Part shown: piece by piece, positions 1 to 13,160 of the stretch
Layout: every line of letters starts with the position of its first letter
Numbering within the stretch: the first letter of the stretch is position 1
Origin: Bretschneidera sinensis
Taxonomy: Eukaryota; Streptophyta; Magnoliopsida; Brassicales; Akaniaceae
Assembly: GCA_023935145.1 (NCBI GenBank)
Contig: CM043703.1
Coordinates: 23,695,727 to 23,759,726, forward strand
Length of the DNA: 64,000 nt
Reading direction: 5' to 3'
Program-made: the position numbers and the translations under genes
Notes under the pieces: model-generated
Database searches by the model: none
What the model was told of the DNA's origin: nothing
What the model saw: only the letters and a program-made list of their open reading frames with translations

Positions 1-258
1 GATGGGAAATGGTCCAACAATGTATATCAAGCTCATATACACTTTAACACTCCTATGATGTGTATATCCCCAAAGGTGTTATGGGCGTAGCATGTGAAGC
101 CCGAAATAGAAACAAGACAAACTTGAACTAGAGACAGAGACCAAACGAAATATGTATCATAAAGAGACGAATGTGGTACCAAGATTCGAACACAAGACCT
201 TTGTCTTTGATTGGAAATGGGCCAACAATGTATATTAAGCTCATATACACTTTAACAC
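1..258. repeat. Direct repeat pair in the intron upstream of the enoyl-CoA reductase exon
   Basis: Two near-identical 50-base segments, at 1-50 and 209-258, lie about 160 bases apart in the same orientation. Both include the string CAACAATGTATAT and end in ACTTTAACAC. They sit in what must be an intron, because the next exon begins in mid-codon at 456. The spacing suggests the ends of a small inserted element or a local duplication. No coding sequence is seen here. Confidence 0.6.
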
Positions 259-455
259 AGAATTTACTGGGTTATGTCCTTTGCAGGTTCATCATGTCAG
301 ACCTATTAAGTAGTAGACCTATATTCATCTCCACTTATTCTGCAGTATTACTTATATGATTTACTCCCCATAAGATGCATGTGTTTGTGTATATGTTGGC
401 AGCATCTGGTCTCATTTGGTTTCAATAACATGATTTGGATGCCTTATTTCCACAG

Positions 456-2107
456 CCAAGAAGTTCTACCCTTCAAGACAAAGACTAACACTCCCTCTTC
501 CTCCTGGATCAAAGGAGAGGCCTGTTGTCCTCAACAACAAGAAGAGCCTCAAAGACTACTGTGCTGGAAACTTGGACAACTTAACTGTAGTTTTGAAGGA
601 CCTGGGTCCACAAGTTTCCTACCGCACACTCTTCTTCTTTGAGTACATTGGTCCTTTGATTCTCTATCCCATTTTTTACTACTTCTCTGTGTACCGATAC
701 TTCGGCTACAAAGGGGAGCGTGTCATCCATCCAGTTCAGACATATGCTTTGTACTACTGGTGTCTCCACTACTCCAAACGAATTCTGGAAACATTTTTTG
801 TCCACCATTTCAGCCATGCAACCTCTCCACTCTCCAATGTGTTCCGAAATTGTGCTTATTATTGGAGCTTTGGTTCTTTCATTGCTTATTATGTTAACCA
901 CCCACTTTATACCCCCGTTACTGACCTCCAAATGAAGATTGGGTTTGGATTTGGGTTGGTTTGTCAAGTCTCAAATTTATATTGCCATATTATTCTGCAG
1001 AATCTTCGGGGTCCTAATGGGATTGGAGGGTATCAAATTCCACGTGGTTTTTTGTTCAACATTGTGACATGTGCAAATTATACAACAGAGATCTATCAGT
1101 GGTTGGGCTTCAACATTGCAACGCAGACTGTTGCAGGTTATGTCTTTCTCATAGTCGCTACTCTTATAATGACCAACTGGGCCCTTGCAAAGCACCGTCG
1201 TTTGAAGAAGGTAAACTTCTTTTACAATTTTCATTGACAAGTGACTTCAAATTCTTTCTTGCATATGATTTTTAACTGCCTGAATTTTTAAGCATGCAGG
1301 GTTGAGAACCCTTTCCTCGTGATATGTCACCTACATTTAGGTGTAACTAGGTTGGTTTTGAATTGGATATAGGCATATTGGATCAAGACTCAAAGTGTAT
1401 ACTAGATTATGAGGATGATTAGATTGGTTTGTTTCATATTGTTGTCAATGATAAATGCTATCAATTGGATTCACATGCATTACATGTATTATAATACACA
1501 CATGTATGTACATTCTTATATTCATATTAGGTCACGTGCTTTTGTGTATGTGCATGGACATGTGAGCTTGTCTAAGTGGGGAGGATACTTATTTGACAGA
1601 ACTTGGATAGAAATTAAAATTAGGATATCTGATCTGATTAAGTTTGACTGAAATAAGAGTTTCACAATCGCTTATAAAAAAATAAAAAATAAAAAGAGTT
1701 TCACAATCAACGTTTTCCGCATTGGTTTCCACTTTCAGCATGATATGAATTCCTTAGAAACCTAAATTACTGCTGAAAGTTATTGGAAAGACAGTATCAT
1801 ACCATGATTTTGATCTTTCAAAAAGAATGGCATGGATGAAAGTCGATTTGTGGGCATGGCCAAGATTATTGATTCCATGGACTTTTCTTTAGTGTCTTAT
1901 ACTTCTAAATGTTGTGATGTGTCTCATTTCTAGATATCATCCTTTAGTCTGTAAAATGGGACCCTTAATATTCCTTGCCTTTTGGTCTTTGTTGTTTCGT
2001 TGAATTTCTTTCTTAACAAAGATTTGTTGCATCTGCAGCTATTTGATGGGAAGGAGGGGAGACCTAAGTATCCTCGCCGATGGGTGATATTACCTCCAGT
2101 CCTGTAG
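456..2107 (+). CDS. CER10: Very-long-chain enoyl-CoA reductase, 3' part (5' exon lies outside the window)
   Basis: This is the trans-2,3-enoyl-CoA reductase of the ER fatty acid elongase, which performs the last reduction of each elongation cycle and supplies precursors for waxes, sphingolipids and seed lipids. Two exons are visible: 456-1210, opening after a CAG acceptor with the last two bases of a codon, and 2039-2107, ending in TAG. The intron at 1211-2038 is GT/AG. The visible part is about 274 residues, against roughly 310 for plant ECR, so about 36 N-terminal residues (part of the ubiquitin-like region) are missing. Seen are YRTLFFFEY, the hydrophobic segments of the steroid 5-alpha-reductase fold, [27 protein letters not shown] and the C-terminus [12 protein letters not shown]. 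The reading frame is open throughout, so the gene is probably functional. Identification rests on close agreement with remembered plant CER10 sequences. Confidence 0.95.
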
Positions 2108-4673
2108 ATGTGACCAATTAGACTGTCTCATGTTGCTCTCTTTGGTGCTAATTATTGGTATCAGCAGCATGAATTCAGAATCAATGGAGGTCCATTCTCA
2201 TTAGATATGAATTAGACATAACATTTGCACCCAATTTGCTTATTGAATTTTAGTCTTCTGTTTAGACAGTTTGAGCCATTCAAACTGCCTCAGGATAATG
2301 CTTTTTTGTTTGGTTTTCCCCTTCGGAATTACTATCAATTACATTATTTGTCTAAGTGCTGTGAATCTAGTTGGTCTGAATCTCATATTGGATGAGCTTC
2401 TTGGTTAGCTTTGATGCGCCCTTAGTTTTTTTTCCCCTTTATATTAGCATTTATGACAAATTGATGCTCGAGATCTTCAACTTGCCAAATTGAAAAGCCT
2501 TGGCTGATGAAGAATCTGTCCGTTAAGACAAATACAAGTCACTCTCTCTCCTCTTGGACGACTTGGATGTGTCCGGTGCTCTCTCTCTCCATTTGCACCA
2601 GGTGCAGCCAAAAATTAGCCAAGAAATTCCGCTTGTACTCACTTGATTCAGAGACCATTTAATTCAGCAGTGGCCGTTAAATTGTTGTAGTAACAGTTTC
2701 AACACTAATATGCATTTTCTTGTTTGCAAATTTTAATAGAAAACGTGGGTCTAGTTTTTTCTACTTTTAAGGAGTGAACCTATTACAGGTGGGTGTGGCT
2801 CAGGAGCTTGAGCTACATGATTATAGCTGGGGACAACAAAAGCCAACTCTGGAATGGCGTTAAATCAATAGTTTTCAGTTTTCACATAGGAACCCAACCT
2901 GCCTCAAGGCTGACCAAACAGCTGGGTTGTAGCGCATTCACATTATATTTTTCTAATTGGTGTTGCTAACTTTTTTTCTCTTTTTTCTTCCTAAGAGAAA
3001 AAGGAAGGGGGGCCTACTAAAGTGAGTATTCATTTTGGGTGTAACTTTCCTTCCCCATTGAGAAATCAATACTAATTACAATTATTCTTTATGAGCTGAG
3101 CTCTTCTTTAAAACTTTGTCACTGCAAAATGCAAACGCTTTCTCAAGGCGGTTATGAGTTATCAATTTTGATTTGCTTTAGCAATTTATCCCGCAGCTTC
3201 ACATGCTAGTTTGGACTATGAATTATTTGAGTGTGCTTAGCTTTCATTCTTGCAAACAACTACTTGGTCATATAATTATTGATTGCGTCGACCAGTTATT
3301 CGAATAAAGTCTTCAAACTATCTTTAATCACCAAATTAAATTCTTTTATCCATTTAAAGTTTGAAAATTCATCGAAACTTCATTTCAACGTTGATATAAC
3401 TATAACGTTTAAACGACTTGGAAGATGAATATTACAACAAAATTTTTGTCAATTAAAATTTAAAATATATGTTTAATCCGAGAGATTTGGGAAGACGAGA
3501 TGAAGGGAGAGAAAGATAAACAAATCGCTTCATTAAGAGTTAGCTTAATCATCATCAAGAATGTATTTTTAAATCCTTAAATCTAGTAATCTCAAATAAA
3601 TCTTAAAAACCATTTAATGTTCAAGGACGTGTTCTTCAATGCTTTTTTTCTGACGTATGAGTCATTTCATCGTTAGTTGGCAATTAAAAATGGAGTTCCA
3701 GTTAGTTTTCAAATCATAAATCAACTAAAAAATTTAATTGCTTAACTAAAGATAATTTGATGATTTTATGAGAGCAAGCAATAATGATCAAAATAAAATA
3801 CAAAAAATAATTATAAGAAAATAATAAATATTTAATGATTGTATCAAAACTTGAGATGGAATCTTACTGTCACTAGTGATTGATGGGATCATGAGATGAG
3901 GGAGTCCTTTATTCGTGATCGATGGGTTTTATGGGACCAATCTGTGAAGTGATTTCAAAATTTTCATTGCACTGGATGTTTCGAATGCTTTAGTTTGACA
4001 TCATCATTTTCCAGTTGAGGAGGTTGGTTCCTTCTAGTGCTGGCCAACCATTTTGGGCTGGAAAAGGTTCCTTCTGTTAGTTTTCCTTAAAAATATATTT
4101 TTTGTGTTTTAAAAAAAAAAATTATGCGATAAAAATATATTTTAATATTTTTTTATTTTATCATTAATATTTTTATTTTTAACAATAAAAATATAAATTT
4201 ATCATTTAAATATATATTTTATTTCAAATCCGTATATTAAAATTAGTATAAGATAATAAAAATATAGAATAAATAATATATAAACTTAAACAAAAAAAAT
4301 TCAATTGAATTAAAATAAAACCTTCACGGATAAATTAATACTTATTAAAAACAAAAAAAAAAAAAATTTAACATACTCCGAGTAAAAGGACAAATCAGAG
4401 AGTGATGTATTGTAACTTCAGAAATAACCTCCACAACCAAACAGCACTAACCACCCTAAGAATAGAGCAAAAAAGGGTAAAATGGTAATGACAGTGAAGA
4501 AAAAAATGACTGGAAAACCGGAAGGAGCTGGACCCACCACTCATTATGACCCCAAATGAGCCCATGACGCGCTCACTCTCTAAAAATAATCCAACGGTCC
4601 GGATTACATCTACTACTCTTTTAATAACACCATTTCCATTTCGCTTTCAAAAAAAGAGCCCCCCGTTTTGTAG
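2108..4673. other. Enoyl-CoA reductase 3' UTR and AT-rich spacer
   Basis: About 2.6 kb follow the reductase stop codon. The first few hundred bases are probably 3' UTR. The rest becomes strongly AT-rich (notably 4090-4370, with long A and T runs) and shows no conserved coding segment on either strand. The last 150 bases should contain the actin promoter, but I see no canonical TATA box. Confidence 0.6.
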
Positions 4674-5893
4674 TGCTCTCTCTCTAACGCGGTCTCTCTC
4701 TCTGGCTGTAGCCTTTCTCTTCAATATTCATCGCATTCAATTTTAAAGGTCTATTTTTCTCTTTGCGATTATTTTGATATTGATATGTTGGTTCTGCATC
4801 GATCTGTTGAAAATGCTTCGATCTGGTGAATTGTATAGATTCATGCTTTATTTTGGTTTTCAGTCTTTAAATATTTTCCTATTACTAGTTATTTTTGTCA
4901 GCATTGTGTCTACTGTTTTGAGATTTTGCTCATATGATGTTATTTTTGTATGAATATTGAGGATTGACTTTGAAGGCTTTATTTTGTAGTTGTGTGGTTG
5001 TTAATTATTTACATGTTAGATTTGGATTGATCTGTAGAGAATTTTGCTTGAATTTTTTTGAATCTATGAGTTTGTATGTAATGGAATGTTCTCTTGTTTG
5101 GAGGGCTTGGTTGCGATCGTAAATCCTTAATGATATTATTTATTATGTTTCCATTCAATTTATGTTTTGACATTTTATCTACATTTCGTCTATATTTCTT
5201 TCTCTTCACGTATCACATGCTTGACAAATTCGTGGAATCTGTCATGTTTGAATGAGTTTACTATGGCGTCCCTGTTATTTGTATTTATGTTATCAATCGT
5301 CTACTACTAGAGGATGAGCATTTGCAATTTAATATTTTAGAGGCGATTGGGACTCTGGGTAGTTGGTGTTTGATGTAAATTATTAGTGATGGATCGTATA
5401 CTTCCATGGGGATAAGATATCACTTCTCTGTTGTTTGAAAGGTCTATATCTTTGTTGGATAGATCTTTCTTTTTCTTTCTGGTTTGATGTCTGTGGAAAT
5501 ATTAAGTATATTTGTTCTATACCTGCGATTGGTCTCTTATTATTTTATAGTTCATTGTCAACCATGTAGTTAATTGCCACCTTATTTGCAGCGTTGCTGT
5601 TACCTAATTTATTTTTATTTTAATTATAACGGTTTTGCTGGATCAGTAGAAGTACAGAACAACTTTAGAAATTATGTTAATTGACATAATTATGTACCTA
5701 AGGTTTAAATTTGATATTCATGAATAATTGTGGATAATTATTATTTATTCATATTATATTATTGTTGACGAGTCAAAAGATAAAGAACAAAGAGAGTGAT
5801 AATCCTAGCATGTGTTTTTATTTTGCTATTGCCTTTTGCGGAATGATGTACTTGTTCTGAATGATCATAGTTTCATATGGCAGGTTGTAGAAG
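4674..5893 (+). promoter_or_regulatory. Actin 5' leader exon and leader intron
   Basis: A CT-rich stretch (TCTCTCTCT at about 4677-4710), typical of plant leader regions, is followed by a likely donor, AAAG/GTCTAT, at 4748/4749. A T-rich intron of about 1.13 kb runs to a CAG acceptor at 5881-5883, leaving ten leader bases before the ATG at 5894. Vegetative plant actin genes (ACT2, ACT7 and rice Act1 types) are known to carry a leader intron just upstream of the ATG that boosts expression. The transcription start is inferred, not seen. Confidence 0.7.
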
Positions 5894-7510
<1,617 letters not shown>

Positions 7511-8439
7511 ACGTTTGGGGTTAGAAAATTGAAGGAAAAAAAGAATTATTTTTATTTCTCAGAATGAAGTGCAGCTTGAGGTCCTTTTCTTTCGAGCTTT
7601 GTTATCCTTCTATGTTTATTCGCTTGTGAGGGTGATGAATTTGAGAAGGTGAGGAGTTGATTGCTAAACAAATGGTCTGATTCTTTCATTATTATTTATT
7701 TTGAGAAGTTTTTGACTATTGCCAACCAGTTTCATTTGCAGCTGAATGATACATATAATTGCTTTTGAAGGGTTCCAGGCTATTTTGTGAAATTGGCTAT
7801 CCGTTTAATATTTGGGCTATATACTCGGTTGATCTATTTACTTAAATTAGCTATTCTCAGTTTTGCCTAAGTTGTGCCCTCGAAAACATTATTCAGAGAA
7901 CCAGAGGTTTTGCTTTGTGCCTTTTGGTGTGTATTACCTCCCTTCCTTTTCTATTTTTCTAGCTATCTGTTTGCTTTGAATTTTCATGGGTTTTTTTACA
8001 CTGAGAAGTATCAACTGAACTAGCTAAAATGTTTACACTTTAAAGCTGCAATACCATATATTTTTGTGTTATAGAAAGGGCCTGTTCTTGAGATCTCATC
8101 ACTCAGCCATCTTATTTTCAGTATATTTATCAGTTAACAAGAAAATAAAAAAAATAAAAAGCGTCATACTAGTGAACTAAGCTAGATCCTAGAATTTTTT
8201 TTATAAAAAAAGTCAGCGGAAAAGAAGCCAGTTGCACAAATTTGTAACGGGAATTCGGGATCGATGGCCCTTGAAGGAAGTGGAATCAAAAGCAAATTTT
8301 AACATGCCACTTTAAAAGTAAAGGAATGTGAAATCTATAGAGCAAACATGTCCGGCACCAGCAGGCAGCAACTTACAATGCTGACATATACAGGCTTTCT
8401 TTTGAATGAAATTCTTATATTTTCTTCAAAACAGCTTCT
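7511..8439. other. Actin 3' UTR and spacer
   Basis: The first 250 or so bases after the stop are likely 3' UTR (T-rich, no conserved reading frame). Nothing further is recognised before the remnants of the ENTH-family pseudogene that begin near 8440. Confidence 0.5.
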
Positions 8440-8810
8440 AACTTTGAAATTCCTAAACCTTTCTTTTGATTTTGGGACAAAATTATATATATATGATTGA
8501 AGCTCCCAAACCCTTTGATCCCACGTGTTATTAATTAGAAATTTTATATACTAATTACCCTTTCTCATCAATACACTGAAAGTTTGCCATCTCCTTAATA
8601 ACTGGTTTTTCACATATAAACTCCTCTGCAACTCTTATAGGTCCATGAGTTAGAAAATGTTCCAATAAAACTAAAGCATTGTAAGAGGCTCGCCAATTCT
8701 TTCTATCAAATTTCAACAACCTGAATTGGAATAATTAGAGAGACAGCAATTAGCAAAACAATTTTTTTTAGATTGTTAATAGTCAGAAATAATTACTATA
8801 TCAATTAATG

Positions 8811-8811
<1 letters not shown>

Positions 8812-8893
<82 letters not shown>
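8812..8893. repeat. Compound microsatellite (CA)n(TA)n
   Basis: A run of CA dinucleotides at about 8812-8848 changes directly into a TA run to about 8888, followed by a few CA units. It lies in the ENTH pseudogene intron, immediately left of the MITE at 8901. Confidence 0.95.
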
Positions 8894-8896
<3 letters not shown>

Positions 8897-8900
8897 AAAT

Positions 8901-9130
8901 CTTCTGTTTCAATTTATGTCATGGTGTATTATTCATCTAATAAAATTATTAATTTTTTTATTGTTAAATTAATAAAATACTTAAAATTTTACATAAATAG
9001 TTTAATAAAATTCATAAGTATTCAAAAAACATTTTTTTTATAATTTTAAATCAATGATATATTCAATAAAATGTAAAGTCAAAATTGCTTCAAAAAGTCA
9101 ACTGTGACGTATAAATTGAAATTGATGGAA
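8901..9130. mobile_element. Small TIR element (MITE) inside the pseudogene intron
   Basis: The left end (about 8901-8924, containing TTTCAATTTATGTCA) is matched in reverse complement by the right end (about 9105-9130, containing TGACGTATAAATTGAAA). The interior is AT-rich and non-coding. The size of about 230 bases fits a Stowaway- or Mutator-type MITE. Both ends abut TA-rich microsatellites, so a target duplication cannot be read. Confidence 0.6.

Positions 9131-9190
<60 letters not shown>
9131..9190. repeat. Compound microsatellite (TG)n(TA)n
   Basis: A short TG run (9131-9143) passes into a TA run to 9190. It is close to the reverse complement of the (CA)n(TA)n tract on the other side of the MITE. 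Confidence 0.95.
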
Positions 9191-9193
<3 letters not shown>

Positions 9194-9845
9194 AAATCAG
9201 AAAAAAAAAATTAAGATAACTTAATTTAAGAGACCAAACCTCTTGTGTAAAATTTCAACAATTCTCGAATAATCATCAACTTCAAAGACAACTCTCGATA
9301 TCACACCCAAAGAACATGTGTTTGGTGACAAAAGATTCTCATCTGTGTCAATCTATAAACCACAAACAACGAAAAACAAATACACATAAACAAATAAAAA
9401 TATACATGATATTTTTGGTACATGATAAAATGAGATAGTTTTATAAATTAACAATATTATGTATAGGATCATTTTTATATTATTTTTTTTATATCAAATA
9501 TATGAGATTGAATGAAATCATCTAATTTTATGTATGTATTTTTTCATTTGGTGTACCAAACAGGATAACTAGAAATTTATATTGAAAAGGGTAGTCTATA
9601 TAAACACCAAACTTAGTAACTTACAGCTCTATAGGTGTAACATCAGTAAGTGCCAATCGAGCAGTCTTGATTTTCTCTGAGGAAGAAAGAAGCTTGCCTC
9701 TTGAATTCTTGAAAGATAAGAGTGGCCATGTTGGTGTATTTTTGTTTGGAAGGGTTAACAAATATGGCTAATGATCATAAGGGAAATTGTAATGAGTATC
9801 GATCCTTGATATATGGGCTTCTTTCAAAGCCCTATATAAGTACGT

Positions 9846-10640
9846 CTTGTTTATTTTAATAAAATAATTTGGAAACATGATGGTAGTAGAAAAGAATAAA
9901 ATTAAAATAAAGAGAAAAAAAAAAGAAAAGATAGAAGGATGATGATGTGGCTCCACTCTACAGTAAGAAGAGAAGTGAGAGTGTGTGTAGCGTGGAAAGA
10001 AAGAGAGAAAGAACGGAGGAGAAAGAAAAATGAAAGTGGCCAAAAGAGTTATTGGCACACTGACGGTAAGGGACAATGGTTGGTGTTGCTTTAAAGAAGT
10101 TGAGGGGAGGGTACTTTTTCCGTGTTGGTGTTGCAAAACAGAGAAGAACCGAAGAGAAAAACCAGTTCTAAATTTTTCATTTAATATTCTTCATACAATT
10201 TCATATTGCTCTTTCGAGTAAAAAAAATATATATTTTATAGAGTTTTAAGCTCTCTTTTTTAAAAATTTCTTGTTTAGTGTAGGTTCATGATATATATAT
10301 GGTACAAAATCCATTTCGCATTTGAATGAAAATAAAATATTTTTCTCTCTTCGACGAGATGGATCTTTACGTCATGTATCTCTTATGGACTTGTGCTGGA
10401 CAGGAACTTCTCATTTTAAGTGTAATATTGAGAGAGTTATACAGCGCTGGACTGTTGTATATTGGAGGTGACAAGTTAGTGAACTTGTTACATTGGTTGA
10501 GAGAGTAACTTCAATAATGACTTGAATCATCTTAAAGAGAGCGAGTGTTGCGCTTCAGTCTATTGTTACATAACTTTTTTTTTTCTCAAATATTTTTCAT
10601 TTATTATTTCAAGCAAACTATTGTAATTGTTTCAAAAATT
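9846..10640 (+). repeat. Copia A 5' LTR (degenerate)
   Basis: Blocks shared in the same order with 27500-27860 include GGAAACATGATGGTAGTAG (9871 onward), GATGATGATG, AAGAGAAAAAC, TTTTAAGCTCTC, ATATTGAGAGAGTTATA and TGTTGTAT followed by GTGACAA. The shared order supports an LTR pair with internal deletions in the right copy. Ends are approximate. Apparent short ORFs here show no conserved protein. Confidence 0.55.
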
Positions 10641-10927
10641 TTAAGGTGATTTAACACTCATAGCGAATTTTGAAAAAAAAGGAGTAAATACCTATTTTGG
10701 TCCTTAAGGTTTGAACCCAATCACAATTGGGTTCCTATGGTTTCAATTTAAACAATTATGTCTCTAACTTGTCAAATTCAAAACAATCGGGTCCTTGAAC
10801 CATGACACCGTGAAGGAAACTAACAGGACACATAAAAAAAGGACTAAAATACCAATTATGTCCCTAATCCCCAAATATGCTTAGGGCTTTCCCTCATTTT
10901 CTCTGCTTCCAAACAGACCAAATCATA

Positions 10928-11154
10928 ATGGAAATTGATCCAATTTTCTCAGAAACAACCACAACAAGCAAGTATGGGGACTTCTTGTCGGTGATGGCAG
11001 AGAAGCTTGATGTAGAGGCTTTTGTGTCTGAATTATGTGGTGGGTTTCAGCTTCTGTTGGACCCTAGAAGAGTGTTGATTACGCCGAAGAGTCTAAAGAG
11101 AAATCCAGATTGGTTGCAAAAATTATCCCATAGATGGAGCAATTCTACTTTGTA
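10928..11154 (+). pseudogene. Captured fragment of a KIC/PBP1-type calcium-binding protein gene
   Basis: From the ATG at 10928 the frame reads a short N-terminus and then FLSVMAEKLDVEAFVSEL, CGGFQLLLDP and LITPKSLKRN. This resembles the N-terminal part of plant KIC/PBP1-type single EF-hand proteins (KCBP-interacting or PINOID-binding). The similarity stops about 60 residues in, before the EF-hand loop, and the frame closes at TAA 11153-11155, so no functional calcium-binding domain remains. It lies inside the Mutator-like element. Family assignment is from memory of Arabidopsis KIC. Confidence 0.7.
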
Positions 11155-11739
11155 ACATCCTCCACATAATTCACCTGAACTAAAATTGTACTTCCCGAAC
11201 TAAAAATTTTCGAATCGATGAACCCCTACATATCTTAGGCTTGAGATCCACTTGTAAAATTCCCATCCACAATATTATCACCATATTGAACTCTTTAGAA
11301 GCTTATAACAACAATTTTGTTTAAAAAAGAAGTTATTTTGTTGAATTGTAAGTTAAACCCAAATGCCTTTATCAATTCTAAATACAACAAACTATTCACC
11401 AAACCTCAATCCATGAACTAATTTACATTAAAAAAAAAAACGTGTTGTACAATAACGTGTGAAAAAATCCAATAATCATGCAACATGAAATCCAGGAAAC
11501 ACGAATTTACTTGCAACCCACCAAAAGAACAGGTGTCAGAAAGCTAAGCAACAATCAAAATAGTTCAAATTAGTGAAATTTAACTGTAACCAGTTACAAA
11601 TTTTGAGCCAATAAAAAACAATGAATTGTCAATAAGACCAACTAGAGATTATAACAAATGGTTCAAGGTAAAATGGAGAAGTTGAAACGATGAAAGATTA
11701 TCGATTATAGATGACGAGAAACCCAAGAGAAAGAGAGAA

Positions 11740-11918
11740 GGCTGGTTGGCAAAGAGGGACTTCTGGTGCTCCGTGGTTGATGGCGGAGAGCAGGATTCTG
11801 TGGGGTGCCACTGCAACATCGAGTGTTAGTCTCACAAGAGCGTCGGTGGGATGGTGTCGATCGGGAAGATGACGATTTGGATCATGGAGGAGGTCTCGAT
11901 GCTGACATAGGGCTCCAT
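11740..11918 (-). pseudogene. Captured fragment of a TRS120 (TRAPPII subunit) gene
   Basis: On the minus strand from ATG 11918 the frame reads MEPYVSIETSSMIQIVIFP, then DTIPPTLL, a stop, a decayed stretch, and TEHQKSLFANQP. This follows the N-terminus of plant TRS120, the TRAPPII-specific trafficking subunit, whose start I recall as very similar. The sequence upstream of the ATG, to about 12060, may be captured 5' UTR. In-frame stops make it non-functional as protein. It lies in the same Mutator-like element as the KIC-like fragment but on the opposite strand. Confidence 0.68.
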
Positions 11919-12289
11919 TAATGTGATTCAGACGATAGAGATAAGGAGCAAAGGGTGTTACTGTGGGGATAGGTGCATCAGATTGGGAATCAAACAGAGA
12001 GAATGAATCAAGATGAAGAAATGTGACCTTATGAGTGAAAACGAGTTGATATGGAATTAGGGTTTCTGAATAAGGGTAGTAGAGTTATTAAGGGGTAGTT
12101 TTGGCATCTCACATGGATATCGTTAGTTTTTTTAATGGTGTCATGGTCCAAGGACCCGATTGTTCTGAATTTGACAAGTTAGGGACTTGATTGTTTAAAT
12201 TGAAACTATAAAGACCCAATTGTGATTGGGTCCAAACCTTAGGGATCAAAATAGACATTTACCCCAAAAAAAAGCTTCCAAGAAAGTTG

Positions 12290-12890
12290 GTGATTTGAAC
12301 AAGCCATTTCGTTTCTAGGGAGTTCACTTCAAAAAATGAGAAACTAAGGTAAATTTTATTTCAAGTGATAAATTGTCCAAAAGAACTAAATATAAGAAAT
12401 AATGCACACTTGAAGCTTAAGAGAAGAAACTTGAAAAATAAAATTTTGGGATCTATTCACTCACCAAAATTAAAGTAGAGGAAACCAAACCAAAAGAGTA
12501 AGAACTAAAATTACCATTCTAAACAAAACTAAAATGATAGATGTTTTTTTTTGTGGTAGAAGTTGACATATTGCTCGAAATTGCGGATTCCAGAAATAAT
12601 GTTATCGAGAAATCACTTGTGGCTATGATAATTGAAATTAATTTGATTGAAAGTTTGGAAGGGCTGTAGATAGATTCTAGTGCCTCAAGGCATATCGACT
12701 ATGATAAAAATTGCTTGGTGATTTTCAAACCACTCAAATTTTGAATGAAAGTAAGGTTGAGTTGAATTTCACTTCGAGGAAAAAACTTTAAAAGAAGTGT
12801 TGTACATTCTTGCTATGAGAAAAAAAATTAAATGTCTAATTTTCTCCTAATAATATTGGTTTCAAATATGATCACTATGTGATTATAAAA
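12290..12890 (+). pseudogene. Copia A gag and protease remnants
   Basis: Just right of the Mutator-like element the frame reads DLNKPFRF and GVHFKK, resembling the start of copia gag. Near 12670-12740 it reads IDSSASRHIDYDKN, corresponding to the copia protease region, where the catalytic DSG has become DSS. Many stops separate these islands, and the bulk of gag is unrecognisable. Confidence 0.5.
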
Positions 12891-12982
12891 CATAGGCGGG
12901 TTGGTGTCCTCTCGCCTCGTTTAAAGCATTGGCGGTGTAGAACACAACCATTTTTTAAACTAAACAACTTAACCATGCCTAG

Positions 12983-13160
12983 TAGGGGTGGCAATGGGAC
13001 GGGGAATAGGCGAGGTTGGATTCCCTATCCTCGTCCCCGCCAAGCTCACGGGGGAAAAAATTCTCCATCCGGGAATTTTTTTTTTTCCATCTCGGTTCTC
13101 CACCGGGAATCAGGTCCTCGCGGGAAATTTTCCCCAGCAAAACTAAAGTCATGAGACTAC
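12983..13160. mobile_element. Possible hAT-like element, one end only
   Basis: The sequence TAGGGGTGGCAATGGGACGG at about 12981, followed by G- and C-rich runs (CTCGTCCCCGCC, CACGGGGG), matches the well-known end of non-autonomous plant hAT elements. The opposite end (TTGCCACCCCTA type) is not found in the following 700 bases, so the right boundary is unknown. The AT-rich stretch to 13860 may belong to it. Confidence 0.45.

Larger units (their letters stand above)
8440..9729 (-). pseudogene. ENTH/VHS-family (epsin-like) gene, decayed
   Basis: On the minus strand, four blocks resemble plant ENTH-domain proteins of vesicle trafficking. Exon 1 (9729-9625) starts with ATG and reads EFKRQASFFLRE, then needs a one-base correction in the A run at 9671-9674 to continue as KTARLALTDVTPIEL. 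Exon 2 (9342-9240) reads ISRVVFEVDDYSRIVEILHKR minus its first residue. Exon 3 (8720-8559) reads KFDRKNWRAS and LLEHFLTHGP. A short downstream block near 8499-8519 reads KGFGSF. Exons 2 and 3 join cleanly at an arginine codon with GT/AG borders. Lesions are the frameshift in exon 1, an exon 1/2 junction that is out of phase as drawn, and loss of the stretch normally between exon 3 and the GFGSF block. The intron between exons 2 and 3 holds a MITE and two microsatellites. Copia element A lies about 120 bases upstream of the ATG. Family assignment rests on remembered ENTH sequences. Confidence 0.72.
10681..12265. mobile_element. Mutator-like element with captured gene fragments (Pack-MULE)
   Basis: The two ends are inverted copies about 127 bases long (10681-10807 and 12139-12265), with outer ends GGAGTAAATACCTATTTTGG and, in reverse complement, GGGGTAAATGTCTATTTTGA. 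An A8 tract flanks both sides (10673-10680 and 12266-12273), consistent with an 8-9 base target duplication, although a poly-A duplication is weak evidence. Long TIRs and an 8-11 base duplication are the established signature of Mutator-like elements. No transposase is present. The interior carries fragments resembling two unrelated host genes, so it fits a Pack-MULE of 1585 bases. Confidence 0.85.

Noticed and set aside
4546..4746. 66-codon ORF upstream of actin
   Set aside because: It overlaps the CT-rich actin leader and has no similarity to a protein; it is most likely UTR and promoter.
9768..10136. 122-codon minus-strand ORF and the overlapping plus-strand ORF at 10030-10221
   Set aside because: Low-complexity F/L/S-rich translation inside the degenerate copia A LTR, with no conserved motif.
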